From Afipia sp. (lineage in GTDB: Bacteria; Pseudomonadota; Alphaproteobacteria; Rhizobiales; Xanthobacteraceae), in NCBI GenBank assembly GCA_024707075.1, contig JANQAK010000001.1, positions 828,001 to 892,000 of the forward strand: DNA of 64,000 nucleotides, read 5' to 3'. Made by a program: the position numbers and the translations under genes. Shown here piece after piece: positions 18,500-28,084 of the stretch (position 1 is the first letter of the stretch; each line of letters begins with the position of its first letter). The notes beneath the pieces were generated by a model that was not told the origin of the DNA, did not search any database, and worked only from the letters and a program-made list of their open reading frames with translations.

Positions 18500-21101
18500 T
18501 CAATCCTGATGAGGCGGCATCGCCTCCTTCACGAGTTCCTCGGCGGCCTCCGCCAGCAACTCGTCCGATGCCTCGCCATAAACCGCTTCGCGGCCGATTT
18601 CCAGCATCACCGGCACCGCCAGCGGCGAAACGTGATCGAGTTCCTTGTATGTGATTCGGCCCTTGATCCGGGTCAGCATATCGCTCAGGCGGCGAATATC
18701 CAGCAATCCCGTGGCGGCATCGGCCCGCGCCGCGCGCAGCAGAACATGATCGGGCTGGTGCTTGCGCAGCACGTCGTAGACGAGATCGGTCGAGAACAGC
18801 ACCTGTCTCCGCGACTTCTCTTCACCGGTGAAGCGCCGCGGGATCAGGCCGGAGATCACGGCGCAGGTCCGGAACGTGCGTTTCATCAGCGCGGATTCCG
18901 CGAGCCAGGCTTCGAGATCGTCGCCCAGCATGTCGGCATCGAACAGCGCATCAAGATCGAGGCGTCCATTGCGGATCATCGACGACATGTCGCCGAGCGA
19001 CCATACCGCCAGCGCATATTCATTGGCAACGAAGCCGAGCGGCTTGGCGCGCCCGCGCTCCAGCCGCCGCGTCAACAGCATGCCCAGCGTCTGGTGCGCG
19101 AGACGGCCCTCGAACGGATAGCAGACGAGATAGTGCTTGTCGGCGCGGGGGAATGTCTCGACCACAAGCTCGCGCGGACCCGGAATGCGGGAGAACGCCG
19201 CCTGCAACGACAGCCATTCCCGCACCTGGTCGGGCAGACCCTTCCATGCCCGCTGGTCCGCCAGCAGCAGCCGCACGCGTTCCGCGAGATAAGTAGAGAG
19301 CGGGAACTTGCCGCCCATGTAGGAAGGGACTTTCGCGTTGGCGTCGTTGCTGCGCGAAACGTAGACCTCGTCCTCCATCAGCGCCTCGTAGCGCACCACC
19401 TCGCCTCCGAACACGAAGGTGTCGCCGGGCACCAGACCTTCGATGAAATACTCCTCGATCTGGCCGAGCATGCGCCCGCCCCGCGCGATGGCGCCGGTCG
19501 ATCCCGATCCTTTGGTGCGGCCGCGCACCAGTTTCACCTTCAGCATCGGCTCTTCGACGATGGTGCCGACATTGAGGCGATAACTTTGCCGCACCTTGGG
19601 ATTGGTGACGCGCCAGCGCCCGTCTTTATCCTGCCTGATGCGCGCGAAACGCTCGTAACTTTTCAGCGCATAGCCGCCGGTGGCAACGAAATCGATCACA
19701 TCATCGAAACCCGTGCGCGGCAGCTCCGCATAGGGTGCGGCGCTGCGCACTTCATCGTACAGCTCATCGGCCAAAAACGGCGCACCGCAGGCGCAGCCGA
19801 GCACATGCTGCGCCAGCACGTCGAGCGAGCCGGTGCGCTGCGGCGGCGTGTCCTGTGCATTCTCTGCCACGGCATCAATGGCCGCGCGGCACTCCAGCAC
19901 TTCGAAACGATTGGCCGGCACCATGACGGCGCGCGACGGCTCGTCGAGACGGTGATTGGCGCGGCCGATCCGCTGCATCAGCCGCGACGCGCCTTTCGGC
20001 GCGCCGACATTGATGACGAGATCGATGTCGCCCCAGTCGATCCCGAGATCGAGCGACGAGGTGCAGACCACGCCGCGCAGCTTGCCCGCCGCCATCGCGT
20101 CCTCGACCTTGCGGCGCTGTGCGACATCGAGCGAGCCGTGATGCAACGCGATGGCAAGACCGTCGTCGTTGATGCGCCACAGATCCTGAAACAGCATCTC
20201 GGCCTGCGCGCGGGTGTTGACGAACATCAGCGAGGTCTTGTTGGCCTTGACGAGATCGTAAATCTCGCCGAGCGCATGACGCGCCATGTGGCCCGCCCAC
20301 GGCAAGCGCTCCCTGGTATCGAGCATTTCGACGATGGGGGCCGCGCCGGCGTCGGCGATCACGAGATCAGCCATGTTCTGCGCACCGCTCGCCTGCGGCA
20401 TCAGATAGCGGCGCAGGTCGTCAGGCTCGGCAACAGTCGCTGACAGGCCCACCGTGGTCGCCTGCGGTGCAAGACGCCACAGCCGCGCGAGGCCAAGCGA
20501 CAGCAGGTCGCCTCGCTTTGACGTCACCAGCGCGTGCAGTTCATCGAGCACAATACGTTTGAGCGACGAGAACAGATACGGCGCGTCGTCCGACGACAGC
20601 AACAGCGCGAGTTGCTCGGGCGTGGTGAGCAGAATGTCCGGCGGATATTTGCGCTGGCGCTGCCGCCGCGACACCGGCGTATCGCCGGTGCGGGTCTCGA
20701 CCCGGACCGGCAGCTTCATGTCGGCGATAGGACGTTCGAGATTGCGGGCGATATCGACCGCCAGCGCCTTCAGCGGCGAAATATAGAGCGTGTGCAGCCC
20801 GCCGCTGCGGGTCACGCCGCGCCCGGTCGATGTGAGCGTTGCCCGCGTAATGGCTGGCTTTGGCCCCCCTCCCCAACCCTCCGCCGCAAGGGGGGAGGGG
20901 AGAAGACAATTCCACCAGCGTCGGCAGAAATCCGGCGAGCGTCTTGCCCGCGCCGGTCGGCGCAATCAGTAATGCCGAGCGCCCGTCGCGCGCCTTGGCC
21001 AGCAGATCGACCTGATGCGCACGCGGCGACCACCCCCGCGCCGCGAACCAGTGCAGGAAAATCTCGGGCAGCAAATCGGGCGAAGGGCTCTTGGTGTCCA
21101 C
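18500..21101 (-). CDS. Ligase-associated Lhr-type DExH helicase, frameshifted at an inserted repeat
   Basis: About 866 residues when repaired. The start is MDTKSPSPDLLPEIFLHWFA. Walker A is LLIAPTGAGKTLAGF, and the frame then runs into a C/G-rich palindrome (20864-20900). The rest continues in the next frame from GLHTLYISPLKALAVDIARN, with the DEAH-like box IVLDELHALVTSKRG, motif III GLSATVAEP, motif VI QRIGRANHR, then winged-helix and Lhr-core domains. It is a 3'-to-5' ATP-dependent helicase of the Lhr-Core type, partner of pdeM and of the exonuclease and ligase at 23.6-26.5 kb. Removing one base from the six-C or six-G runs in the repeat restores one frame. Confidence 0.88.
20864..20900. 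repeat. Family D palindrome inside the helicase gene
   Basis: CCCCCCTCCCC and GGGGGGAGGGG arms face each other around CCGCCGCAA. The protein segment encoded here has no counterpart in the rest of the helicase fold, lying between motif I and motif Ia. The six-base C and G runs are where the reading frame is lost. Confidence 0.65.
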
Positions 21102-21187
21102 GCCTCCACAGGTAAGACGTCACACCGCCGGGGTCGAGAGTGGAGACGAAATAACCGCTTCCACCCTTATCGATGATTCGCCCGCAA

Positions 21188-22402
21188 TCACTGGCTGACC
21201 GGCGTCGTGTCGAGGTCCCAGTCCTTGCCGTTGAAGGTTCCGATGAACAGCGTCTTGATCGGCGAATAATCGTCCGGCGATGTTGCGTAGGTGATGCCCG
21301 GCAGAAAGATCGGCGCCTTGTAACCGGCGAGCGAGGTGGCCTGCTTCAGCACGTTGTCATGGGTGAGCTGATCGCCGCATTTTTCCAGAATGCGCGCCAT
21401 GGTCACCGCCTGCGAATAGCCCTGGAACGCGATGGTGTTGTCCTGATCGACATTCGGCAGGTACTTGGTGCGCAGTTCCTGGAATCCCTTCACATCGGGA
21501 TCATTGGCCCATTTCGCGCTGCCGACCTCCTTGGTGTAGCTCGCAGCCACGATGCCGATGGCGTTCTCCGCGCCCGCTGCGTTGAGAATCGACCGGCCGC
21601 TCGACGTGCTGACCAGAAGATGCAGCGGCTTCCAGCCAAGCTCCGCGACCTTGCGGATCGACTGCGACGTCGCCTTGCCGGTGGAGATATTGTAGAAAAC
21701 GTCCGCGCCGGATTTCGACAGGTTGATCATCTGCGAATCGATGGTCGGATCGGTGAGATCGTAGGAGGCTTCCGCAACGACCTTCGCCTTGCCGCGCGCG
21801 CTGGCCAGAACCTCCTTGAACGAATTCATGTAGTCGCGGCCGAACTCGTCGTTCTGGAACAGGATGGCGACCTTGGCCTCCGGCTTTTTCTGCAACAGAT
21901 AGCGCGCGAGGATGCGCCCCTCGGTCGGATAGAGCGGCAGACCCGGCGTGGTCCACTTGAAATTCTTCGGATCGTTCCAGCGTCCTGCGCCGGTATTGAG
22001 AAGAAGCTGCGGAATGTTCTTGCCGTTGAGATATTTCTGCACGGCGGTCTGCGGGCCGGTGCCGAGCGAGCCGAACAGCGCCAGCACTTCCTCCTGCTCG
22101 ACCAGACGACGCGTCGCCTCGACGGTCTTCGGTGCGCTATAAGAATCATCCAGCGTCAGAAACGTGATCTTGCGCCCGTTGATGCCGCCCTTTTCATTCA
22201 GCATCTGGAAATACGCCGCCTGCGTGCGGCCGATCACGCCATACAACGAACCTGGCCCCGAATGCGGAACGGTCTGGCCGAGCTTGATCTCGGTGTCGCT
22301 GGCACCGGGATCGTACTTCTTTTGGGCGTGAGCCGCGCTGGCGGTCAGAATTGCCGCCGCGAACGCAGCTCCCGTCGCGAACCATGACATTCTTGGCTTC
22401 AT
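21188..22402 (-). CDS. ABC transporter periplasmic binding protein (branched-chain amino acid type)
   Basis: A 404-residue exported solute-binding protein of the Leu/Ile/Val-binding fold (Peripla_BP_6). The start MKPRMSWFATGAAFAA gives a signal peptide with cleavage near ASAAHAQ, after a good ribosome site (GGGAGA). Then come GQTVPHSGPGSLYGVIG, the hinge region FGSLGTGPQTAVQKYLN and the second lobe AILFQNDEFGRDYM. Bradyrhizobium-type bacteria have many such orphan receptors, often for aromatic or branched acids. No permease or ATPase gene is adjacent. It interrupts the ligase-associated repair cluster. Substrate unknown. Confidence 0.9.
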   Translation of the reverse strand: MKPRMSWFATGAAFAAAILTASAAHAQKKYDPGASDTEIKLGQTVPHSGPGSLYGVIGRTQAAYFQMLNEKGGINGRKITFLTLDDSYSAPKTVEATRRLVEQEEVLALFGSLGTGPQTAVQKYLNGKNIPQLLLNTGAGRWNDPKNFKWTTPGLPLYPTEGRILARYLLQKKPEAKVAILFQNDEFGRDYMNSFKEVLASARGKAKVVAEASYDLTDPTIDSQMINLSKSGADVFYNISTGKATSQSIRKVAELGWKPLHLLVSTSSGRSILNAAGAENAIGIVAASYTKEVGSAKWANDPDVKGFQELRTKYLPNVDQDNTIAFQGYSQAVTMARILEKCGDQLTHDNVLKQATSLAGYKAPIFLPGITYATSPDDYSPIKTLFIGTFNGKDWDLDTTPVSQ

Positions 22403-22596
22403 TTTCTTGTTGTCTCCCTGGGTGGTTTCATCGGCATTCTGCGATGCCCTTGAATCGGAATCGGCGATCACTCCGGATCGCGGCGCGACACAGACCGGCA
22501 TGCTGGCAGGCCCGAAATGCCTGTCTTGCGTTTAGGCGTCGCGCCCGGAGTTTTGGGAGCGTCTAAACAGCGCAAGAGCGCTTCCTCGCCATGAAT

Positions 22597-23523
22597 TCAG
22601 GTCTTGCCGGCGGTTACCACGAGGCCCGGCACGGGCTCTGCCGCCTCGATGCGGGTGGACGCCGGGGTTATCGTGCAGAGCTTCAATCCCGCACCGGCGA
22701 TAGCATCGCGCAGATAGTCCGCCGCGTGCGCGTAGCGCAGCCCCTGCCCCAAAATGACGCCTTTGCCGGCATGCGTCTCCACCGTGAAAGCGAGCAAGCC
22801 TTGCGGCTTCAAGACGCGTGTAACTTCGCGCAGCAGCGGATCAAGCTCGGGCACATAGACAAAGGCGTCGGCAGCCATCACGAGATTGGCGCTGGCCTCA
22901 TCCTCGGTCCGCAGGCCTTGCAGCATATCCGTCACCTCCAGCCGCGCATAAAGCCCGGTGGCGCGGGCGCGCTCGATCATGCCCGGTGACAGATCGATGC
23001 CCATGAACTCATCAACCAGCGAGGCGAACTCGCGCGCGGCGAGGCCCGTGCCGCATCCGAGATCGATCGCGCGCTTGAAAAGCGCCGGCAGCTTTGCGGC
23101 ATGACGCGCCGCGAGCACCGCTTTCAGCAAGACTTGCGGACCGCAATAATCCAGATCCTGCACCAGTGTCTTGTCGAACCGTGGCGCGTATTGATCGAAC
23201 AGCGCGCGCACATAACCCGGCGGCATGGTGGAGAGGTCTTCCGCGCCGAGCCGCATCAGCCGCAGCTTCGCACCGTGCCGATCGTCCGGATCGGCATCGC
23301 GCGCGCGCAGGTAAGCCGCGACGGCGTCGTCACGCTGGCCCATTTGCTCGCGCAGGTCGCCGAGCGCGAACCATGCCGAGGCGAAACCGGGTTCGAGTTC
23401 CGCCGCCTGCGCCATCAGGTCTGCTGCGGCGGCAAGATCACCGCGCAATTGCAGGTCGCGTCCAAAATCATAGCGCCGGTCGGCAAGGAGGTTTCCCGAT
23501 GACAGGAACAAGGACGCGGGCAT
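22597..23523 (-). CDS. TPR-containing SAM-dependent methyltransferase
   Basis: A 308-residue protein. Residues about 20-85 form two TPR-like repeats (GDLAAAADLMAQAAELEPGF; DDAVAAYLRARDADPDD). A class I methyltransferase domain follows, with the SAM motif AIDLGCGTGLAAREF, the acidic loop FMGIDLSPGMIERA and motif IV-like AADAFVYVPEL. Family members annotated by similarity are often called putative TPR methyltransferases; the substrate is not known. It is divergent from the exonuclease gene and so may share its promoter region (23524-23605), but nothing in it shows a link to DNA repair. Confidence 0.82.
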   Translation of the reverse strand: MPASLFLSSGNLLADRRYDFGRDLQLRGDLAAAADLMAQAAELEPGFASAWFALGDLREQMGQRDDAVAAYLRARDADPDDRHGAKLRLMRLGAEDLSTMPPGYVRALFDQYAPRFDKTLVQDLDYCGPQVLLKAVLAARHAAKLPALFKRAIDLGCGTGLAAREFASLVDEFMGIDLSPGMIERARATGLYARLEVTDMLQGLRTEDEASANLVMAADAFVYVPELDPLLREVTRVLKPQGLLAFTVETHAGKGVILGQGLRYAHAADYLRDAIAGAGLKLCTITPASTRIEAAEPVPGLVVTAGKT

Positions 23524-23605
23524 GGACTTGATCTGAACCTCGATGAGACAGCCGCGCAGGATTTACCGGACTCCAACAGGCTTACCGAGCGACTATATAT
23601 CGCAG

Positions 23606-24643
23606 ATGCGCCCGCAAGACATCCTGATGCCCGTCGCCGCCGGCCTGTGCTGCAAGCCAGGCGGCTTTCATATCGATCCGGTGCGACCGGTCGAACGGGC
23701 GCTAATCACGCACGGCCATTCCGATCATGCGCGCCCCGGCCATGGCACGGTGCTGGCGACCCAGGAAACCCTCGACTTGATGCGGCTGCGCTATGGCGAC
23801 AACTTCGCCGGAAGCACGCAGGCGATTGCGTACGGCGAGACCATCAAGCTGGGCGGGGTCAGCGTCACGTTTCATCCGGCTGGCCATGTGCTGGGTTCGG
23901 CGCAGATCGCTGTGACGAGCGGCAAGACCAGAATCGTCGCATCGGGTGACTACAAGGATGCACCCGATCCGACCTGCGCACCCTTCGAGGTCGTGCCGTG
24001 CGATGTGTTCATTACCGAGGCCACATTCGGGCTCCCCGTTTTCCGCCATGGCGATGCGGCAGGCGAGATCGGAAAACTGCTGTCCTCCGTGGCGCTGTTT
24101 CCCGAACGCGCGCATCTGGTCGGAGCCTACTCGCTCGGCAAGGCGCAGCGGGTCATCGCGCTGATCCGCGCCGCCGGCTACGGCGCACCGATCTACCTGC
24201 ATGGCGCGATGGAGAAGATCACCCGCTACTACGAGAGTCGCGGTATCGGCCTCGGCGACCTCCGGATGGCCAGGGGTATGAAGAAAGCCGACCTCGCCGG
24301 CACCATTACACTGGCGCCGCCCACCGCCATCACCGACATCTGGACGCGGCGGTTTCCCGACCCTGTCGCAGCCTTTGCGTCGGGCTGGATGCGGGTGCGT
24401 GCCCGCGCGCGACAGAAGGGCATCGAACTGCCGCTGGTGATTTCCGATCATGCCGACTGGGACGGACTCACTGCGACCATCGCTGCGACGGGCGCGGGCG
24501 AAATCTGGGTCACCCACGGGCAGGAAGACGCACTGGTGCACTGGTGCCAGTCGAAGGGGCTGAAAGCGCGGCCGCTCGATCTGATCGGCTATGGCGATGA
24601 GGACGAAGACACGGCGCCTGCGAGCGAGACGGCATCGCCATGA
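23606..24643 (+). CDS. Ligase-associated MBL-fold DNA exonuclease
   Basis: A 345-residue metallo-beta-lactamase/beta-CASP nuclease. The metal motif LITHGHSDHARPGHG is at the N-terminus, further ligands are in HPAGHVLGSAQI and ASGDYKD, and the later histidine box is in VISDHADWDGL. It matches the exonuclease of the ligase-associated DNA damage response set. I start at MRPQDILMPVAAGL (23606), which agrees with the family; the open frame extends 21 codons upstream over a possible promoter (TATATAT at 23594-23600). It overlaps the ligase start by 4 bases (ATGA), so the two are translationally coupled. Confidence 0.92.
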   Translation: MRPQDILMPVAAGLCCKPGGFHIDPVRPVERALITHGHSDHARPGHGTVLATQETLDLMRLRYGDNFAGSTQAIAYGETIKLGGVSVTFHPAGHVLGSAQIAVTSGKTRIVASGDYKDAPDPTCAPFEVVPCDVFITEATFGLPVFRHGDAAGEIGKLLSSVALFPERAHLVGAYSLGKAQRVIALIRAAGYGAPIYLHGAMEKITRYYESRGIGLGDLRMARGMKKADLAGTITLAPPTAITDIWTRRFPDPVAAFASGWMRVRARARQKGIELPLVISDHADWDGLTATIAATGAGEIWVTHGQEDALVHWCQSKGLKARPLDLIGYGDEDEDTAPASETASP

Positions 24644-26472
24644 ACCGCTTCGCGCACCTGCTCGATCGCCTCGCCTATGAGCCCGGCCGCAACAACAAGC
24701 TGCGGCTGATTACCGGTTACTTTCGCGAGGTACCCGACCCCGATCGCGGCTGGGCGCTGGCGGCGCTCACCGGCGCATTGTCGTTCCGCCACGCCAAGGC
24801 AGGATTGATCCGCGACCTGATCGCGAAACGCACCGATCCGGTGCTGTTCGCGCTGTCCTATGATTACGTCGGCGATCTGTCGGAAACCGTCGCGCTGATG
24901 TGGCCGAGGACGACGCAGCATGCACGATCTGCCCCCTCTCCCGCTCCCGGGGGAGGGTTGGGGAGGGGGTCCTCGGCATCGGCGATCATGAACGAGCCCC
25001 CACCCGGATCGCTTCGCGATCCGACCTCCCCCGCAATCGGGAGAGGTGAAAAATTCGTGCCCGATGTATCAAGCACACACAACAATCCGCCTCCGCCAAC
25101 GTTGACCGACGTCGTCACGACCTTCAACACACTGGGCAAGACCGAAATCCCGGCGCAGCTTATGCGCTGGCTCGATGAACTCGACGAGACCGGTCGCTGG
25201 GCACTTCTCAAGCTCGTCACCGGCGGCCTGCGCATCGGCGTCTCGGCGCGGCTGGCGAAGACCGCTGCGGCGGCGCTCGGCGAGAAAGACGCGCATGACG
25301 TCGAACTGATCTGGCCGGGACTCTCGCCACCTTATCTCGATCTGTTCGCCTGGCTGGACGGCCGCGCCGACAAGCCGGTCAATCGCGATCCCGCACCGTT
25401 CCGCCCAGTGATGCTGGCGCACGCCATCGAGGGCGCGGACTTCGCCAGTCTTGCGCCCGACGACTTCACCGCCGAATGGAAATGGGACGGCATCCGCGTG
25501 CAGGCGGTGAGCGGCCGGGATGAACACGGCAACATTCTCACGCGGCTCTATTCGCGCACCGGCGAGGACATCACCAAGAGCTTTCCTGATCTGGTGCCAT
25601 CACTGCGGCAGCCCGGCGCACTCGACGGCGAATTGCTGGTGCTGCGCGACGGACGCGTGCAGACCTTCAACGTGCTGCAGCAGCGACTGAACCGAAAATC
25701 CGTGACACCGAAGTTGATGAAGGACTATCCGATTCATCTGCGCGCGTACGACCTGCTCAGCGACGGGGAGAACGATCTGCGCATGCTGACCTTCACCGAG
25801 CGTCGCGCGAAACTCGAAACCTTCGTCGCACAGCTTAACGATCCGCGCATCGATCTCTCGCCGCAAGTGCCATTCGCCACATGGGACGATCTCGCAGCGG
25901 CGCGCACCGATCCGGCGAGCGCCGGCGCAGGCGGCGATTCCGATGCCGTCGAGGGCGTGATGCTGAAACGCAACGACACGCCGTATCTGCCGGGCCGTCC
26001 GAAAGGCCCATGGTGGAAGTGGAAACGCGATCCGCACATCATCGACGCGGTGCTGATGTACGCGCAGCGTGGCCACGGCAAGCGCTCGTCGTATTATTCC
26101 GACTACACGTTCGGCGTCTGGACAAAGGGCGGCGACGGCGACCAGCTCGTGCCGGTCGGCAAGGCCTATTTCGGCTTCACCGACGAGGAACTGATTCAGA
26201 TCGACCGCTTCGTGCGCCGCCATACCACCGAGAAGTTCGGTCCGGTGCGTCATGTGGTGCACGAGCCGGATCAGGGACTGGTGTTCGAGGTGGCTTTCGA
26301 AGGACTGGCGCGGTCGGCGCGGCATAAGTCCGGTGTCGCGATGCGCTTTCCCCGCATCAGCCGTCTGCGCTGGGACAAACCGCCGCGCGACGCCGACCGG
26401 CTGGAGACACTTGAACGGATGTTAATCTCCGAGGAGAAGATTCCGTCTCCCGCCTTTGCCAAAAACCATTGA
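24640..26472 (+). CDS. ATP-dependent DNA ligase (ligase-associated repair cluster)
   Basis: A 610-residue ligase. Residues 1-90 and about 148-245 form the helical DNA-binding domain. The nucleotidyltransferase domain has the AMP-accepting lysine in EWKWDGIRVQ (Lys281), then YSRTGEDITKSFPD, GELLVL and GVMLKRND. The OB domain, with WWKWKRDPHIIDAVLMYA at its entry, ends the protein. It seals nicks and works with the neighbouring exonuclease, helicase and phosphoesterase. Unusual feature: residues about 97-147 are encoded by palindromic repeat DNA that interrupts the DNA-binding domain but stays in frame. The encoded insert is rich in Pro, Gly and Ser and probably forms a surface loop. Confidence 0.92.
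   Translation: MNRFAHLLDRLAYEPGRNNKLRLITGYFREVPDPDRGWALAALTGALSFRHAKAGLIRDLIAKRTDPVLFALSYDYVGDLSETVALMWPRTTQHARSAPSPAPGGGLGRGSSASAIMNEPPPGSLRDPTSPAIGRGEKFVPDVSSTHNNPPPPTLTDVVTTFNTLGKTEIPAQLMRWLDELDETGRWALLKLVTGGLRIGVSARLAKTAAAALGEKDAHDVELIWPGLSPPYLDLFAWLDGRADKPVNRDPAPFRPVMLAHAIEGADFASLAPDDFTAEWKWDGIRVQAVSGRDEHGNILTRLYSRTGEDITKSFPDLVPSLRQPGALDGELLVLRDGRVQTFNVLQQRLNRKSVTPKLMKDYPIHLRAYDLLSDGENDLRMLTFTERRAKLETFVAQLNDPRIDLSPQVPFATWDDLAAARTDPASAGAGGDSDAVEGVMLKRNDTPYLPGRPKGPWWKWKRDPHIIDAVLMYAQRGHGKRSSYYSDYTFGVWTKGGDGDQLVPVGKAYFGFTDEELIQIDRFVRRHTTEKFGPVRHVVHEPDQGLVFEVAFEGLARSARHKSGVAMRFPRISRLRWDKPPRDADRLETLERMLISEEKIPSPAFAKNH
24932..25047. repeat. Family D palindromic repeats inside the ligase gene
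   Basis: Two hairpins in tandem: CCCCCTCTCCC with GGGGGAGGG arms (24932-24968), then a GGATCGCTTCGCGATCC hairpin flanked by CCTCCCCC and GGGAGAGG (about 24994-25047). The length leaves the reading frame open. The arms resemble those at 6981-7003 and 20864-20900. Confidence 0.7.
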
Positions 26473-26538
26473 CGCAGACCGCGCGCTTTCCCATGTGGCA
26501 TGCTATTGTGCGCTATGCACATCATTCAGGAGACGACG

Positions 26539-26841
26539 ATGCCGGACGACGTGAAGGAATTGCCAGCCAGGAACGACGACGCACTGTCGCGCTTTCTCGG
26601 TGGCTCGCCGCTGGCGGTGCTGCTGCGGCTGGTGCTGCTGTCGCTGCTCGTCGGCGTGGTGCTCGCCGCGATCGGCTTCGATCCGTGGAACATCGTCTAC
26701 AGCATCCGCCGCCTGATCGACTGGATCTGGAATCTCGGCTTCGACGCCATCAACGGCCTGTGGCGCTACTTCCTGCTGGGCGCGGTGATCGTGATCCCGG
26801 TCTGGCTGATCTCGCGACTATTCAACACGCGCAAGCCGTAA
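26539..26841 (+). CDS. Small inner-membrane protein, DUF6460
   Basis: A 100-residue protein with two strongly hydrophobic helices (about residues 28-48 and 75-95). The pattern SPLAVLLRLVLLSLLVGVVL, then GFDPWNIVYSIRRL and WRYFLLGAVIVIPVWLI, is the DUF6460 signature seen in Bradyrhizobium relatives. Start chosen at 26539 behind CAGGAG. It follows the ligase by 66 bases and could be on the same transcript. No function is known. Confidence 0.75.
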   Translation: MPDDVKELPARNDDALSRFLGGSPLAVLLRLVLLSLLVGVVLAAIGFDPWNIVYSIRRLIDWIWNLGFDAINGLWRYFLLGAVIVIPVWLISRLFNTRKP

Positions 26842-26862
26842 GCAGCTTCAACAGCCCAAATC

Positions 26863-26941
26863 GTCATGCGCGGGCTCGACCCGCGCATCCATCTTAAAAA
26901 TCTCTGAAAAGATGGATTGCCGGGTCAAGCCCGGCAATGAC
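26863..26941. repeat. Palindromic intergenic repeat, family B (copy 1)
   Basis: Starts GTCATGCGCGGGCTCGACCC and ends with its mirrored partner GGGTCAAGCCCGGCAATGAC, with inner ATCCATC/GATGGAT arms. Followed by six T (26943-26948), so it may also end the DUF6460 transcript. A second copy is at 29308-29395. Confidence 0.75.
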
Positions 26942-26989
26942 ATTTTTTGTCGTGGATAGCGCGTGCTCGCCCGCGTCTGCGACAAACAC

Positions 26990-28084
26990 TTACTCCGGCC
27001 ACGGTTCGGCGGTGATCGTCGCCGCATCCGCGCCAACGATTTCGGACAGGCTGTCGCGTCCGGTCCGCCGCAGCGTGGACAGCAAATCAGCCTTGATATC
27101 CTCGACGAGGCCAAGCCCCTTGTAGATCAGCGACGAATAGATCTGGATCAGGCTGGCACCGGCGCGGATCTTCATCAGCGCCGCGCCGCCGGAATCGATG
27201 CCGCCGACGCCGATCAGTGGGAACGCGCCCTCGGCGCGCACATAGGTTTCCGCCACCATGCGCGTGGAAAGCCTGAGCAGCGGCCGTCCCGACAATCCGC
27301 CCTGCTCCTTCGCGCGCACCTGATCGCGCAACGACGCAGGCCGCGACAATGTGGTGTTGGCGACGATCATGCCGTCAACGCGGCGCGAGCGCGCGATGTG
27401 AACCACGTCGTCGAGTTCCTGCAACGTCAGATCGGGAGCAATCTTCAACAGCAGCGGCGAGTCGCCCGCGCTCTTGCGCACACGCTCGCGCGCATCGACC
27501 ACCCGCGCCAGCAGATCGTCCAGCGCCGCCGCCTGCTGCAAGTTGCGCAGGCCCGGCGTGTTGGGCGACGATATGTTGATGGTGAAGTAGCTCGCCACCG
27601 GCGCGAACAGTTCGATCAACCGGACGTAATCCGCCGTGCGATCCACGGAGTCCTTGTTGGCTCCGACATTGACGCCCACGATGCCGCCGAAACGCGCGCG
27701 CGCGGCCAGCCTGCGCAGCACGGCTTCCGCGCCGTCATTGTTGAACCCCATGCGGTTGATGACGCCTGAATCCAGCTCAAGACGAAACAGCCGCGGCCGC
27801 GGATTGCCCTCCTGCGGCTTCGGCGTCACCGAGCCGATCTCGACAAATCCGAAGCCCAGCCGCAGCAACGCATCCGGCACCTCGGCATTCTTGTCGAAGC
27901 CCGCCGCCATGCCGACCGGATTGGGGAAATTCAGGCCGAAGGCGCGCGTCGCGAGCTTGGGATCGTCCACGCGCGGCTTCATTGCCGGCAGCAGCCGCAA
28001 CCCACCGATCGCCAGCCGATGCGCGTCCTCGGGATCGAGCCGGCGCAGCAGTGGCAACGTGAACGTATCGAAAGCGCGGATCAC
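26990..28084 (-). CDS. pyrD: Dihydroorotate dehydrogenase (quinone)
   Basis: A 364-residue class 2 enzyme, membrane-associated, that oxidises dihydroorotate to orotate with FMN and passes electrons to ubiquinone (fourth step of pyrimidine synthesis). The N-terminal amphipathic helices (residues 1-40) are those of quinone-linked enzymes. PVGMAAGFDKNAEV binds FMN. The catalytic serine lies in FTINISSPNTPGLRNLQ, and GVGGIDSGGAALMKIRAGA binds the FMN phosphate. The start overlaps the stop of the upstream DUF952 gene by 4 bases, so the two form an operon. Confidence 0.96.
   Translation of the reverse strand: MIRAFDTFTLPLLRRLDPEDAHRLAIGGLRLLPAMKPRVDDPKLATRAFGLNFPNPVGMAAGFDKNAEVPDALLRLGFGFVEIGSVTPKPQEGNPRPRLFRLELDSGVINRMGFNNDGAEAVLRRLAARARFGGIVGVNVGANKDSVDRTADYVRLIELFAPVASYFTINISSPNTPGLRNLQQAAALDDLLARVVDARERVRKSAGDSPLLLKIAPDLTLQELDDVVHIARSRRVDGMIVANTTLSRPASLRDQVRAKEQGGLSGRPLLRLSTRMVAETYVRAEGAFPLIGVGGIDSGGAALMKIRAGASLIQIYSSLIYKGLGLVEDIKADLLSTLRRTGRDSLSEIVGADAATITAEPWPE

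Noticed and set aside
24932-25047. Insertion in the ligase as an insertion sequence or intein
   Set aside because: Too short (about 150 bases with flanks), no transposase or splicing motifs, and made of hairpins.
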